The notes beneath the pieces were generated by a model. The model ran no database searches. It was not told the DNA's origin and worked only from the letters and a program-made list of their open reading frames with translations. From Anaerolineales bacterium UBA3905 (GTDB taxonomy: Bacteria; Chloroflexota; Anaerolineae; Caldilineales; Caldilineaceae): a DNA stretch of 64,000 nucleotides. The translations under genes were made by a program, and so were the position numbers. The stretch is taken from positions 1,691 through 65,690 of the forward strand of contig DGFH01000301.1 of the NCBI GenBank assembly GCA_002391565.1, in the 5' to 3' direction. Below, one piece after another: positions 35,532-44,496 of this stretch. Each line of letters begins with the position of its first letter. The first letter of the stretch is position 1.

Positions 35532-36968
35532 TTACCCTTCGATGGCCATGGAAACGAACTTAATTTCCATGTATTCATGCAGACCTTCCTGCGCGCCCTC
35601 GCGCCCGAAGCCGCTCTGTTTGACGCCGCCAAAGGGCGCCTCGGCGGTGGCAGGCGTCATGTCATTGACGCCAATGATGCCAAACTTCAGGCCTTCATAG
35701 GCGCGAATCGCCGTCCGCAGGTCGTTGGTGAGCACATAAGCCGCCAGTCCATAGGGCGTGTTGTTTGCCTGCGCCAATGCCGATGCCATGTCATCGAATG
35801 AATTGAGCAGCATCACCGGGCCAAAGGTCTCTTCCTGCATCACGCGCATCTGCGGCGCCAGATTGGTTAGCAACGTTGGGGCATAGAAGAAACCGCGCGC
35901 TCTGCCTGGCGGCGGCGCGCCGCCAGTGAGCACCTGCGCTCCCCGCTCAACCGCATCGGCCACAAAATCGGCAATGCGCGTACGCGCGGCGGCAGAGACC
36001 AGCGGGCCGGTCGTCACCTGCGGGTCTAACCCAGGCCCCACCACCAGATTCTCAACAATCGCCCGGCTGGCGGCAATGAAGTCATCTTCGATCGCCCGAT
36101 GCACATAGAAGCGACTCGGCGAAATGCAGACCTGGCCGTTGTTACGGAACTTGGCGGCGACAGCAATTTTGGCGACCGCCTCCACGTCCACGTCGGGAAA
36201 GACAAGGACGGGCGCGCTGCCGCCCAGTTCAAGTGAGAGGCGTTTGATGCCCTCGGCAGCGTTGCGCATGAGCAGCCTGCCAACTGCCTGCGACCCGGTA
36301 AAGGAGAGCTTGTCCACCTGCGGCGAACGCAGGAAGACTTCGCCGATCGGTGCAGGCTGACCGTTGACCAGATTGAGCACACCAGGCGGCATTCCTGCCT
36401 CCTCGAGCAGGTTGACCAGCGCCATTGCGCTCATCGGCGTCAACTCGCTGGGGCGCGCCACAACCGTGCAGCCGGCAGCCAGCGCCCCCGACCATTTGCG
36501 CGCAGGCAAGTAGGCCGGGAAATTCCAGGCGGTAATCGTGGCAACGACGCCAACGGGCATGGGAATGGCAAGCAGCCGCTTGTGGCCGCGGCGGGGCGGA
36601 ATGGTGCGGCCGTAGGCGCGCTTGCCTTCCTCGGCAAACCAGTCGAAAAGGTCGGCGCACGCTGTCCACTCGCCGCGCGCCTCGGCCAGGGGCTTGCCAC
36701 ATTCGCGCGTCATGATCGGCGCCAGCTCATCCAGCCGACTGTAGATCAGATCGGCGACGCGCCGCAGGATGGCGCCGCGTTCGTAGGCGGTCATCGCCGC
36801 CCACTTTGGCTGCGCCGCTGCTGCTGCTGCAATTGCAGCCTCGGCGTCAGCGGCATCGCCAAAGGGCACGTCCAGAATCGCGGCTTCCGTAGCCGGATCG
36901 ATCACGGTCCAGGTTGCACCACTCTGGGCGTCCACCCACCGACCATTGATATATTGTTTGTAGTTCAT
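35532..36968 (-). CDS. Aldehyde dehydrogenase (semialdehyde type) of the sugar cluster
   Basis: NAD(P)-dependent enzyme of 478 residues from the ATG at 36968 (AGAGAG upstream). Motifs: VATITAWNFPAYLPARKWSG, CTVVARPSELTPMSAMALVN, SFTGSQAVGRLLMRN, LSLELGGSAPVLVFPDVD (general-base Glu), NNGQVCISPSRFYVH (catalytic Cys), EETFGPVMLL, and GGVKQSGFGREGAQEGLHEY. It resembles succinate-semialdehyde and alpha-ketoglutarate-semialdehyde dehydrogenases. Next to a sugar-acid dehydratase, a Weimberg-like end step producing alpha-ketoglutarate is attractive but unproven. Copy B of the hairpin element lies between it and the TPP enzyme. Confidence 0.92.
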   Translation of the reverse strand: MNYKQYINGRWVDAQSGATWTVIDPATEAAILDVPFGDAADAEAAIAAAAAAQPKWAAMTAYERGAILRRVADLIYSRLDELAPIMTRECGKPLAEARGEWTACADLFDWFAEEGKRAYGRTIPPRRGHKRLLAIPMPVGVVATITAWNFPAYLPARKWSGALAAGCTVVARPSELTPMSAMALVNLLEEAGMPPGVLNLVNGQPAPIGEVFLRSPQVDKLSFTGSQAVGRLLMRNAAEGIKRLSLELGGSAPVLVFPDVDVEAVAKIAVAAKFRNNGQVCISPSRFYVHRAIEDDFIAASRAIVENLVVGPGLDPQVTTGPLVSAAARTRIADFVADAVERGAQVLTGGAPPPGRARGFFYAPTLLTNLAPQMRVMQEETFGPVMLLNSFDDMASALAQANNTPYGLAAYVLTNDLRTAIRAYEGLKFGIIGVNDMTPATAEAPFGGVKQSGFGREGAQEGLHEYMEIKFVSMAIEG

Positions 36969-37022
36969 GACCAGACTCTCTTTTTCCATTGGCAGCACGC
37001 GCCAGCTTCAGAAAGATATCGA

Positions 37023-37088
37023 TTTCTAGGTTGTCACGTGATATTGCTCGCAATCTTCCCGGAAGCTTTGGAGCTTCCGGGAAGATAA
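37023..37088 (-). repeat. 66-bp dispersed hairpin element, copy B (inverted)
   Basis: The reverse complement matches copy A (32497-32562) over its whole length except two C/T differences in the tail and the four-base loop. The loop reads TTGG on the plus strand in both copies although the flanks are inverted, so it has flipped relative to its tail. It sits in the gap between two genes of the sugar operon and could weaken downstream transcription. The remainder of 36969-37136 shows no gene. Confidence 0.85.
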
Positions 37089-37136
37089 ACAGTTAACCTA
37101 GCGGTCAGTAGTATATGCTGTGCAACGTGGCATCCA

Positions 37137-38945
37137 CTAGATGACCTCTTCGCTGCGTTCGCGTTCGTAGACGGCGCGCTTGTCGCCCAGATACTCAGGC
37201 GCCGGCACATCCCACCAGCCCGGCGCCTGACCGCCCGAAGCGCCATGCTGCATGTCGATCATGACCTCCACCACGGCCGGACGGTTTGCCGCCAGCGCCT
37301 CGGCAATGGCTTCAGCCACATCGGCGGCGGCGGTGACGCGGCGGCTGTGGGCGCCAAATGCCGCGGCGATGTCGGCGATGTGCGGCGAAATGGGGTGATC
37401 ATCTTGCTCGAACATGACGCCATAATTCGCCTGGTCGCCAAAGACGATCTGCTGTAGATCGCGGATTGCCTGCCAGCCTTGATTGTTGAACACGATGGCA
37501 ACCACCGGGATATCGTACTGCACGGCGGTGGCTATCTCTTGAATCGTCATCAGGAAATCACCGTCGCCGACCAGCGCCACGACCGGGGCGTCTGCTCGCG
37601 CCAGGCGCGCGCCCAGCGCGGCCGGATAGGCCCAGCCCATTGTACTGAAACCGCCTGCGGAGATGTAGGTGCGCGGCAGCGTGAACGCCATTTCCTGGAA
37701 GACCTGCGCCTGGATATTGCCTGACGACGTGAAAACAATGGTTTGCGGCGGCAAGACGCGGCGCGCCTCAGCGATCACGCGGCCCATGGTGGGCGGGTTC
37801 GCCGTCGAGGTGGCCTGGGCGCGGAAAGTTGCCTGCCACTGGCTGACAACGTGTGCGATCTCCACTGTGTAGGGACTTGCCTGCCAAGCGCGCGGCGGGG
37901 TCAATGCCGCCAATTCCCGTAGCAGGTCGCGCAGCACAGCGCGTGCATCCCCCACGATGCCGACTGTCGCCGGATAGTTCTTGCCGATCTCGAAGGGATC
38001 GATATCGACATGGATCAGTTGCGTTGGAGGGATGTTGAAGGCGTAGCCAGGACGGTAAGACGAAGTCGCTTTATCGGCAAAGCGCACACCAACCGCCAGA
38101 ATGACATCGGCCTGCGTCGTGAGGTGGTTGCCACAGGTTGTGCCGTTGCTGCCCATATGCCAGCCGTACAGCGGGTGATCTTCCGGGAACGCGCCTTTGC
38201 CTTGCATGGTGCTGACCACAGCCGCCCCGACATGCTCGGCGAGCTGACGCACCTCCGCCTCCGCCTGGGCAATTACAACGCCGCCACCGACCAGGATGAC
38301 GGGACGTTGCGCCTGATTGAGCAGGGCAGCCGCCTGGACGATCGCCGCTGGATCACCGGTGGGCGCGCCGCGCGGTCGCCGCGTGGTCGGATCGGGCAGA
38401 TCGTGTAGATCGACCGACTCGGCCTGCACATCCATCGGCAGCGTGATGACCGCCGGGCCGGGGCGTCCGGTCAACATGGCGTTGAAGGCCTGGCTCATGG
38501 CGCGCGGCAGTTGTCGCGGCTGATCAATGCGCCAGGCGCGCTTGACGATGGGATCGAATGTGCGCGGGAGATCCGACCAATATTGACGGTCGATCTCCTG
38601 CAGGACGCCTACGCCGCGCATGTAGGTGTGCGTCTCGCCGACGAGCAGCAGCAGGGGAATCGAATCGACGTAGGCGGTCGCCAGTCCGATGGCGGTGTTG
38701 GCGGCGCCTGCCCCGATCGACGTGTAGACGGCTAACGGACGACCGCAGGCGCGGAAGTAGCCATCCGCCATGTGCACGGCCGCCTGTTCGTGGCGCGGCA
38801 TGATGACCTTGATCGCTTCCTGGCGACGGCGCAGTGCATCCACCAGCGGCAGATTGCCATGACCAGGAATGCCGATCGCAAATGGCACGCCTTCCCGCAC
38901 CAACATTTCCACGACAATTTCCGATCCATTCAGGCGTAGTGACAT
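37137..38945 (-). CDS. Thiamine-diphosphate-dependent enzyme, acetolactate-synthase-like
   Basis: Protein of 602 residues with the three domains of the POX/ALS superfamily. N-terminal: FAIGIPGHGNLPLVDALRRR and the catalytic Glu in IMPRHEQAAVHMADGYFRAC. Middle: RPVILVGGGVVIAQAEAEVR. C-terminal TPP/Mg site: VVALVGDGDFLMTIQEIATA, ending VVAIVFNNQGW. No ACT-type small subunit (IlvN) is nearby and the IPGHGN segment recalls IolD-type hydrolases, so a catabolic role on a 2-keto acid or diketone is more likely than acetolactate synthesis. The gene starts three bases after the Gfo/Idh stop. TPP need fits with the thiamine importer in this window, but that link is only suggestive. Confidence 0.85.
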   Translation of the reverse strand: MSLRLNGSEIVVEMLVREGVPFAIGIPGHGNLPLVDALRRRQEAIKVIMPRHEQAAVHMADGYFRACGRPLAVYTSIGAGAANTAIGLATAYVDSIPLLLLVGETHTYMRGVGVLQEIDRQYWSDLPRTFDPIVKRAWRIDQPRQLPRAMSQAFNAMLTGRPGPAVITLPMDVQAESVDLHDLPDPTTRRPRGAPTGDPAAIVQAAALLNQAQRPVILVGGGVVIAQAEAEVRQLAEHVGAAVVSTMQGKGAFPEDHPLYGWHMGSNGTTCGNHLTTQADVILAVGVRFADKATSSYRPGYAFNIPPTQLIHVDIDPFEIGKNYPATVGIVGDARAVLRDLLRELAALTPPRAWQASPYTVEIAHVVSQWQATFRAQATSTANPPTMGRVIAEARRVLPPQTIVFTSSGNIQAQVFQEMAFTLPRTYISAGGFSTMGWAYPAALGARLARADAPVVALVGDGDFLMTIQEIATAVQYDIPVVAIVFNNQGWQAIRDLQQIVFGDQANYGVMFEQDDHPISPHIADIAAAFGAHSRRVTAAADVAEAIAEALAANRPAVVEVMIDMQHGASGGQAPGWWDVPAPEYLGDKRAVYERERSEEVI

Positions 38946-38948
38946 GGT

Positions 38949-40019
38949 TCAGCCTTTCGCAAGCGTGACAGCCTGTCCCAGCCGCGCCGACTCCTGCGCG
39001 GCCAGGGCAAAGCGCAGCACCTCCCGCCCTTGCTCGCCGGTCAAGGACGGGGCGGCGCCGGCAAAATAGGCGTCGATCATGTGGCGCGTCGAGTTGATGA
39101 AACTGTGTTCCCAACCCACCGGCATATCAGAGAAGGTGCGCGTTTGCCGGTCTCGGTAGAGCACCACCGGCGGTGCGTCGAGCATCTTGCCATGGCCGCG
39201 CGTCACCCAGATGACGCCCTTGGCGCCGGTGATTTCGATGCGGTCGTCCTGGGCGTAGTGCTGCGTATCGAGCACCAACTCAGGCGAGTAGACCACCTCC
39301 AGCGCGCCGACGCCGCCATTAGCAAACTTCCATGAGATGATGGAAGGTGAGTCCAGGATTGCCCCAGGAAAGACTTCCGTGGCGCCGATCCAGGCGTGCA
39401 CAGCTTCCGCCTGCCCCATAAAATGCCAGGCCAAGGCAAACTTATGATGGCCGTCATCGAAGACCAGCGGGCCGCCGCCATTCTGCGCAGGATCAAAGCG
39501 CCAGATTTGGGCGGCAAGGGGCACCTGCCAGGCGTTGGGGCTGGTGGCGGCGTTGCTCTTGATGCGAATCGAAAGCGGTTCGCCAATCTCGCCGGCGTCG
39601 ACCAGCGCCTTGGCGCGCTGCACGGGCGGATAAAAAATGAAATTCTCGAAGACTTTGAACATCACCCCTGCGCGTTGAGTGGCTGCGATCATGGCGTCGG
39701 CCTGTTCCACACTCAACGCCATCGGTTTTTGCACCGAGACGTGTTTCCCTGCCTGCGCAGCATCCAGGACAGCCTGGTAATGCAGATGATGGGGCAGCAG
39801 AATTTCCACCAGGTCGACCTCAGGCAGCGCCAGCAAGTCATGGTAGTTGGTGAAAATAGCATGCGCAGGCACGCCCCACGCACGCCCGCGCGTTTGCGCA
39901 TTTTCTGCAACCATATCCGCCACGGCCACAATCTCGGCGCGTGGGTTGGCAAGATATTCGAGCGCGTGCAGGTCGGAAATGCGACCGGCGCCAATGATTC
40001 CGACACGTAGTTTTTCCAT
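38949..40019 (-). CDS. Gfo/Idh/MocA-family oxidoreductase
   Basis: NAD(P)-dependent sugar or polyol dehydrogenase of 356 residues. Rossmann motif LRVGIIGAGRISDLHALEYL, then VEILLPHHLHYQAVLDAAQA and the catalytic Lys-Pro pair in HVSVQKPMALS (family usually E-K-P). The C-terminal beta-sheet domain includes FDDGHHKFALAWHFMGQAEA, giving the conserved Asp and His pair. It starts after the permease genes by a 44-base gap and is followed within three bases by the TPP enzyme, so one operon. It would do the first oxidation of the imported sugar. Confidence 0.9.
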   Translation of the reverse strand: MEKLRVGIIGAGRISDLHALEYLANPRAEIVAVADMVAENAQTRGRAWGVPAHAIFTNYHDLLALPEVDLVEILLPHHLHYQAVLDAAQAGKHVSVQKPMALSVEQADAMIAATQRAGVMFKVFENFIFYPPVQRAKALVDAGEIGEPLSIRIKSNAATSPNAWQVPLAAQIWRFDPAQNGGGPLVFDDGHHKFALAWHFMGQAEAVHAWIGATEVFPGAILDSPSIISWKFANGGVGALEVVYSPELVLDTQHYAQDDRIEITGAKGVIWVTRGHGKMLDAPPVVLYRDRQTRTFSDMPVGWEHSFINSTRHMIDAYFAGAAPSLTGEQGREVLRFALAAQESARLGQAVTLAKG

Positions 40020-40063
40020 GTTACAACCTCAACGTTTGGTTAGATTACCTTGATTGATGGGTT

Positions 40064-40933
40064 TCATCCCTTCACCGATCCCAGCGTCAAACCGCGAATG
40101 AAGTAACGCTGGAAGAAGATGAAGACCAGAAGCGTGGGAATGCTGGCAATGATCGCCATGGCGCCCTGGACGCCGTACGCCACGCTATACTGCCCTTTGA
40201 GCGACGCCAGCCCGACCATGATCGTGCGCATCTCGTCCGACTGTGTGAAGATGATCGGCCAGAGGAAGTCGTTCCAAATCCACGTGAACTGCAGCGTAGC
40301 CAATACGGCGATCGCTGGCAGGCTCACCGGCAGCATCACGCGCACCAACACCTGCCATTCGTTGGCGCCATCGATGATGGCTGCCTCACGGATAGCATTG
40401 GGCACAGCTGCAAAGAAGTTGCGCATCACCAGAGTGCAGATCGGAATGCCAAAGGCGGCGTGCACGATGATCATCGGCCAGAGGGTGTCATACAGATGTA
40501 CGGCATTGAAGAGGCGAAAGAGCGGGATCAACACGATTTGTGGGGGATAAAACATGCCCGCAACGACAAAGATAAACAGCGCCTCAGAGCCGCGAAAGCG
40601 GAGCTTGCTGAAGACATAGCCGGTCAGGATGCCTAACAGGATCGAAACAAAGGTGGCTGGGATGGTCACCAGGAACGAGTTGCGCGCATAGACGACCACA
40701 TTGCCGCCCACCCACGCCTCGGTGAAGTTTGTGAACCGCAGCGCATCTGGCAACGCCCACAGCCCATCGCGCGCAATCTCCTCAGTGCTCTTGAACGAGG
40801 TCAAGACGACGCCGATCACCGGCAGCGAATAGAGCACGACAAGCGCTGTCAGCACCCCGTAGAAGAGGATGCTGCCAGCCTCCTTGCGTGATTTGGCGGC
40901 GACGCCTGTTTGGGTCAAGGTCACATCAGTCAT
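40064..40933 (-). CDS. Sugar ABC transporter permease, MalG type
   Basis: Inner-membrane subunit of 289 residues. Six hydrophobic helices, beginning SILFYGVLTALVVLYSLPVI, and the EAA loop AIREAAIIDGANEWQVLVRV that docks to the ATPase. The ATG at 40933 overlaps the MalF-type stop (ATGACTGA), so translation is coupled. The C-terminal FFQRYFIRGLTLGSVKG is the usual end of CUT1 permeases. No ATPase gene occurs in the cluster; a shared MsmK/MalK-type ATPase encoded elsewhere is expected. Confidence 0.93.
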   Translation of the reverse strand: MTDVTLTQTGVAAKSRKEAGSILFYGVLTALVVLYSLPVIGVVLTSFKSTEEIARDGLWALPDALRFTNFTEAWVGGNVVVYARNSFLVTIPATFVSILLGILTGYVFSKLRFRGSEALFIFVVAGMFYPPQIVLIPLFRLFNAVHLYDTLWPMIIVHAAFGIPICTLVMRNFFAAVPNAIREAAIIDGANEWQVLVRVMLPVSLPAIAVLATLQFTWIWNDFLWPIIFTQSDEMRTIMVGLASLKGQYSVAYGVQGAMAIIASIPTLLVFIFFQRYFIRGLTLGSVKG

Positions 40934-41807
40934 AGAGCCGATCCAGCGCCTGCACCTGGCGGAAGTAGAAGACAATGATCACCAGCGAAATCGCAAAGAG
41001 CACGACGGCGATTGCACTGCCATACCCCATGTAATACTTCTTGAACGATTCCGTGTACATGAACATTGCCAGTGTGTCCGATGAGTGGAAGGGGCCGCCT
41101 TGCGTCATCACATAGACGATATCGAAGCTCTTGAGCGAGTTGATAATCGCAAGCGCCATCACAACCACCGTCGCCGGCAGCAAGAGTGGAATCACGACGT
41201 GACGCAGCCCCTGCCAGTAGGTGGCGCCGTCGATTTCGGCGGCTTCAGTCAATTCTTTGGGCACGGAAGTCAACCCGGCAAGAAAAATGACCATGGCAAG
41301 GCCGGTCTGCTGCCAGGCCCACGCCACGATCACCGCCAGCAGTGCTGTCTGGGGATCGGCCAACCAGGCGCGCGTCCAGTCTGGTGCGCCGAGGCCTTCC
41401 AGGGTCACGTTGATCAGCCCCCAATCTGGGTGATACATCCAGATCCAGACCTGGCCGATCACGACCAGCGACAGACAGATCGGCAGGTAGAAAAGCGACT
41501 TGTAGAGGTTGCCGGCCACGCCGCGACCATTCAGCGCCAGGGCAATCGCCAGCCCACCCAGCGATGGCAACAAAATCGCCGCCGCCATCCAGATGACCGT
41601 GTTGCGGATTGCATTGGCAAACAGTGGGTCGCGCCCAATTTTGAGGAAATTGTCCAGCCCGACGAAGTTATAGTTTGGATTAAAGCCGTTCCAATCGGTC
41701 AGGCTATAGTAGAAAGAGACCAGCAACGGCGCCACAACGATCACTGTGTAGAGCGCCAGTGGTGGTGTGAGAAAGAGCGCTGCCCAGAGTGTACGCGACC
41801 GAGCCAC
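40926..41807 (-). CDS. Sugar ABC transporter permease, MalF type
   Basis: Inner-membrane subunit of 293 residues. The GTG at 41807 has AGGAGG five to ten bases upstream and is preferred over an ATG 60 bases earlier. Helices begin at TLWAALFLTPPLALYTVIVV. Conserved CUT1 features: FVGLDNFLKIGRDPLFANAI, SLFYLPICLSLVVIGQVWIW and the EAA loop ELTEAAEIDGATYWQGLRHV, then YVMTQGGPFHSSDTLAMFMY. It follows the broken solute-binding gene by 127 bases. Confidence 0.93.
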   Translation of the reverse strand: MARSRTLWAALFLTPPLALYTVIVVAPLLVSFYYSLTDWNGFNPNYNFVGLDNFLKIGRDPLFANAIRNTVIWMAAAILLPSLGGLAIALALNGRGVAGNLYKSLFYLPICLSLVVIGQVWIWMYHPDWGLINVTLEGLGAPDWTRAWLADPQTALLAVIVAWAWQQTGLAMVIFLAGLTSVPKELTEAAEIDGATYWQGLRHVVIPLLLPATVVVMALAIINSLKSFDIVYVMTQGGPFHSSDTLAMFMYTESFKKYYMGYGSAIAVVLFAISLVIIVFYFRQVQALDRLYD

Positions 41808-41934
41808 GTCCAATCCTCCTGCAAACCATCTGAGTTGGTGGCGACTACCATAGAGCATAGCCGCCACCGGTGTACGAATGAGCTACAAGCAGTCTTGAGG
41901 AGACGCCTGCCGCCGGCAGCTTACTGCGCGTCTG

Positions 41935-43238
41935 CTACTTGCCAAAGACTTCCTTCGCCACATTCTCGGTTTCAGCCAGATAGTCGGAGTATCGGGACGG
42001 GTCATTCATGAACTGCGCAAACATGTTTAGCCCGCCCTCAGCCATTGGCGGCGTCGTCGCCAGATCATAATTGAAGGCAAAGACCTCGGCGTTCGCCACC
42101 TGCTCGTTGGCCTTGCTCATCACCACATTGTAAATGCCGGGATCAACCTTCATGCTCGGTGCAAGCGCGCCTTGCGCCTGGGCCCAGTCAGCCTGCACCT
42201 GTGGGTCAAGCAGATAAAGCAAAAGTTTTTCCGTTTCGGGTTTATGCTTGGATGCGGCGGTCATCACAAAACCATCAACCGGGCCGAGCGCTGCGTTGGG
42301 CACCCCCTCTTGCATGGCCGGGAAGGGGAAGAAGTCATAATCCTCGCCTGGGGTCAGTTGTTGCCGTTCCAGTAGCCGGTAATCCAGGTGCCCATGAGCG
42401 TCATTGCCGCCTGGCCATTGGCGACCTGATCGGCGGCGTCGGTCCAATCATAGGCATTGGCATTCGCGACAAAGTAACCGGCGTCCGCCAGGCTCTTCCA
42501 AAGTTCCATCGCCGTCATCACCTCAGGGTCAGTGTAGGTCGCCTCGCCAGCCATCAATTTAGCGCGGTATTCGGGGCCTGCCGTGCGCAGGAGCAAATAA
42601 TCGAACCAAAATTGCGCCGGCCAGCGATTCTTGGAGCCAAGCGCAAAGGGTGTGACGCCCGCGGCTTTGAGCTGCTCGGCGACTGCCAACATCTCATCCC
42701 AGGTCTCAGGCATCTTCGTAACGCCGGCTGCAGCCATGACCTTTGGATTGTAGAACATGCCTACATAGTGATAGCCGATAGGAATCAAATACTTGTTGCC
42801 ATTGTAGGTCGATGCGCCTGCCGCAATGCCAGCGGGGATGACTTCGTCCAGGTTGTTGGCGGCCCACATCTCATCGATCGGCGCCAGGCGTCCGCCGTCA
42901 ACCACAAACTGCGTGCGTGCGCCCGCCCAGTAGGAAAAAGCATCGGGCGGATTGTCACCTGCCAGAGTGACAAGAATCTGCGTCTTGAAATCTTCGTGGC
43001 CAGCCGAGTTATCGATGGCTTCGATGCCGGGGTTAGCGGCATTGAAGCCGTTAAGAATTTTGGACATGGCCTCCTTGCCCAACGTGTCGCTGAAATAGTG
43101 GATCACGCTGAGCTTGGTCACGCCGGCGTTGGCGTCACCGGCGCTGCCGGCTGGGCTGGCAGGCACAGTCGTACACCCAGCAAGCAGCGCAGCGACAACC
43201 AAAAGCAACGGCATTGCTTTCCCAATTGACCTGAACAT
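41935..43238 (-). pseudogene. Sugar ABC transporter solute-binding lipoprotein, frameshifted
   Basis: Two overlapping frames together make one extracellular sugar-binding protein of about 434 residues. The first (from ATG 43238, GGAGGAGAT upstream) has a lipoprotein signal (LLLVVAALLAGC) and runs through FNAANPGIEAIDNSAGHEDF and GYHYVGMFYNPKVMAAAGV to ITGYWNGNN, then TGA at 42354. The second picks up immediately as LTPGEDYDFFPFPAMQEG and ends at 41935. One missing base near 42357-42372 restores a typical sequence. Both halves keep normal family features, so the lesion is recent, a sequencing error, or (less likely) a programmed shift. It is the first gene after the promoter at 43314. Confidence 0.85.
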
Positions 43239-43313
43239 AGATCTCCTCCATTGTGATAAAATAGGAAGAAACGGAACGAAAGAAATGTGGTTACGTTTTC
43301 ACATCGCCGCCAC

Positions 43314-43342
43314 ATCATAGCGAAATTCACAGGCAAAGTCAA
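43314..43342 (-). promoter_or_regulatory. Promoter of the sugar uptake/oxidation operon
   Basis: On the minus strand TTGACT (43342-43337) and TATGAT (43319-43314) are 17 bases apart. The predicted start is near 43307, giving a leader of about 70 bases before the solute-binding gene. A LacI-type gene diverges from the same region. Confidence 0.72.
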
Positions 43343-43388
43343 GCATTATTTCGCATATAATCTTGAATAACCGGAAAAATTCAGCTAG

Positions 43389-43410
43389 AATCAATATGAA
43401 AATTTTGATT
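43389..43410. promoter_or_regulatory. Candidate LacI-family operator
   Basis: An interrupted dyad, AATCAA (43389-43394) and TTGATT (43405-43410) with ten A/T-rich bases between, lies between the divergent LacI-type gene and the operon promoter. The surrounding 43340-43430 is the most A/T-rich stretch in the window. LacI operators usually have a central CG, which this one lacks, so the assignment is tentative. Confidence 0.35.
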
Positions 43411-43464
43411 TATTTTTTCACATTAAATCATCCTGGATGACAATGAGACGAGGCTGACAAGGCA

Positions 43465-44496
43465 ATGCGACGCAAACAGGAAGTCACTATAGTGGATGTT
43501 GCAATGGCGGCAGGGTTATCCCCGAGCACAGTTTCACGCGTGCTCAATCAAAAGGGCTACTACAGCGCCGAGAATGAGCAGAAAGTGAGACATGCCGTCG
43601 AGTCACTCGGGTATCGTCCGAGTTGGAGTGCGCGTTCGCTCAAAGGGGCGCCCACGCGCGTCGTTGGCTTGATCATTCCCGATATTTCGAATGTCTTCTA
43701 TACGACGTTGGCGGGCGCGCTGCTGGCGAGGATGCGCGTCCTGGACTACGATATGATCCTGTGCGTCAACGACGAAAACGCCCAACTTGACTTGAACTAC
43801 CTGGAAATGCTGCAACAAAAAGGGGTGGATGGCATCTTCTACACTCACCCGGCGCATGGCAATAACTCTGTCCACGTTCGCCGTCTGGTCGCAGAAGGGC
43901 TGCCCATTGTGGAATTAAATCGCCAGCGTGAGAAGAATTTTCTGGATGCAGTGTTGCCTGACAACTTTCGCGGTGTGCACCAGGCCGTCGAATATCTCGC
44001 CAGTTTGGGACATCGGCGCATTGGCTTCATCAGCGGTTCCGCGGAGATCACCACCGGTCATGAAAGGTTGCTTGGTTATCAGAGCGCTGTGCGGCTGCTA
44101 GGACTCGACGACGATCCGGCGCTACTCAAAATTGGCGCTTTCACGCGCCAACACGGTGAACAGGCAACGGCAGAACTGCTGGCCCTGCCCAATCGCCCGA
44201 CAGCGCTGATTGCGGGCAGCAATCGCATCTCCATGGGCGCCCTTATGGTCATGGGACAGGCGGCAATTCGCATCCCTGACGACATGTCGGTAATCGGCTA
44301 CAACGACACCGAATGGTTGACTGCCTGGAATCCACCGATCACAGCGGTTGATATTGCTGTAGATGAAATGGCGCAGCTTGCTGTAGACTTGCTGCATCGC
44401 CGCGTCAGTGGCGGCAACGGCGGCGACGGCAAGCCTGTCACTTACCACCTGAGTACATCGCTCATTATTCGTCAGTCGTGCCGGAAGATCGGGTGA
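43465..44496 (+). CDS. LacI-family transcriptional regulator of the sugar cluster
   Basis: Repressor or activator of 343 residues. N-terminal helix-turn-helix: VTIVDVAMAAGLSPSTVSRV, then LNQKGYYSAENEQKVRHAVE and LGYRPSWSARSLKG (hinge). The periplasmic-binding-like core begins VVGLIIPDISNVFYTTLAG and includes ASLGHRRIGFISGSAEITTG, PDDMSVIGYNDTEWL and ITAVDIAVDEMAQLAVDLL. It diverges from the transporter operon, so it most likely senses the imported sugar or an intermediate and controls the promoter at 43314. The ligand is not evident. Confidence 0.93.
   Translation: MRRKQEVTIVDVAMAAGLSPSTVSRVLNQKGYYSAENEQKVRHAVESLGYRPSWSARSLKGAPTRVVGLIIPDISNVFYTTLAGALLARMRVLDYDMILCVNDENAQLDLNYLEMLQQKGVDGIFYTHPAHGNNSVHVRRLVAEGLPIVELNRQREKNFLDAVLPDNFRGVHQAVEYLASLGHRRIGFISGSAEITTGHERLLGYQSAVRLLGLDDDPALLKIGAFTRQHGEQATAELLALPNRPTALIAGSNRISMGALMVMGQAAIRIPDDMSVIGYNDTEWLTAWNPPITAVDIAVDEMAQLAVDLLHRRVSGGNGGDGKPVTYHLSTSLIIRQSCRKIG

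Noticed and set aside
32497..37088. The inverted 66-bp pair as ends of a transposon
   Set aside because: The enclosed genes are ordinary metabolic genes with no transposase, there is no target-site duplication visible, and each copy is itself a hairpin, which fits a dispersed palindromic element better.
33818..38945. Annotation of the dehydratase and TPP enzyme as ilvD and ilvB of branched-chain amino-acid synthesis
   Set aside because: No ilvC or ilvN is adjacent, the dehydratase carries aldonate-dehydratase signatures, and the operon includes sugar transport and a LacI regulator.
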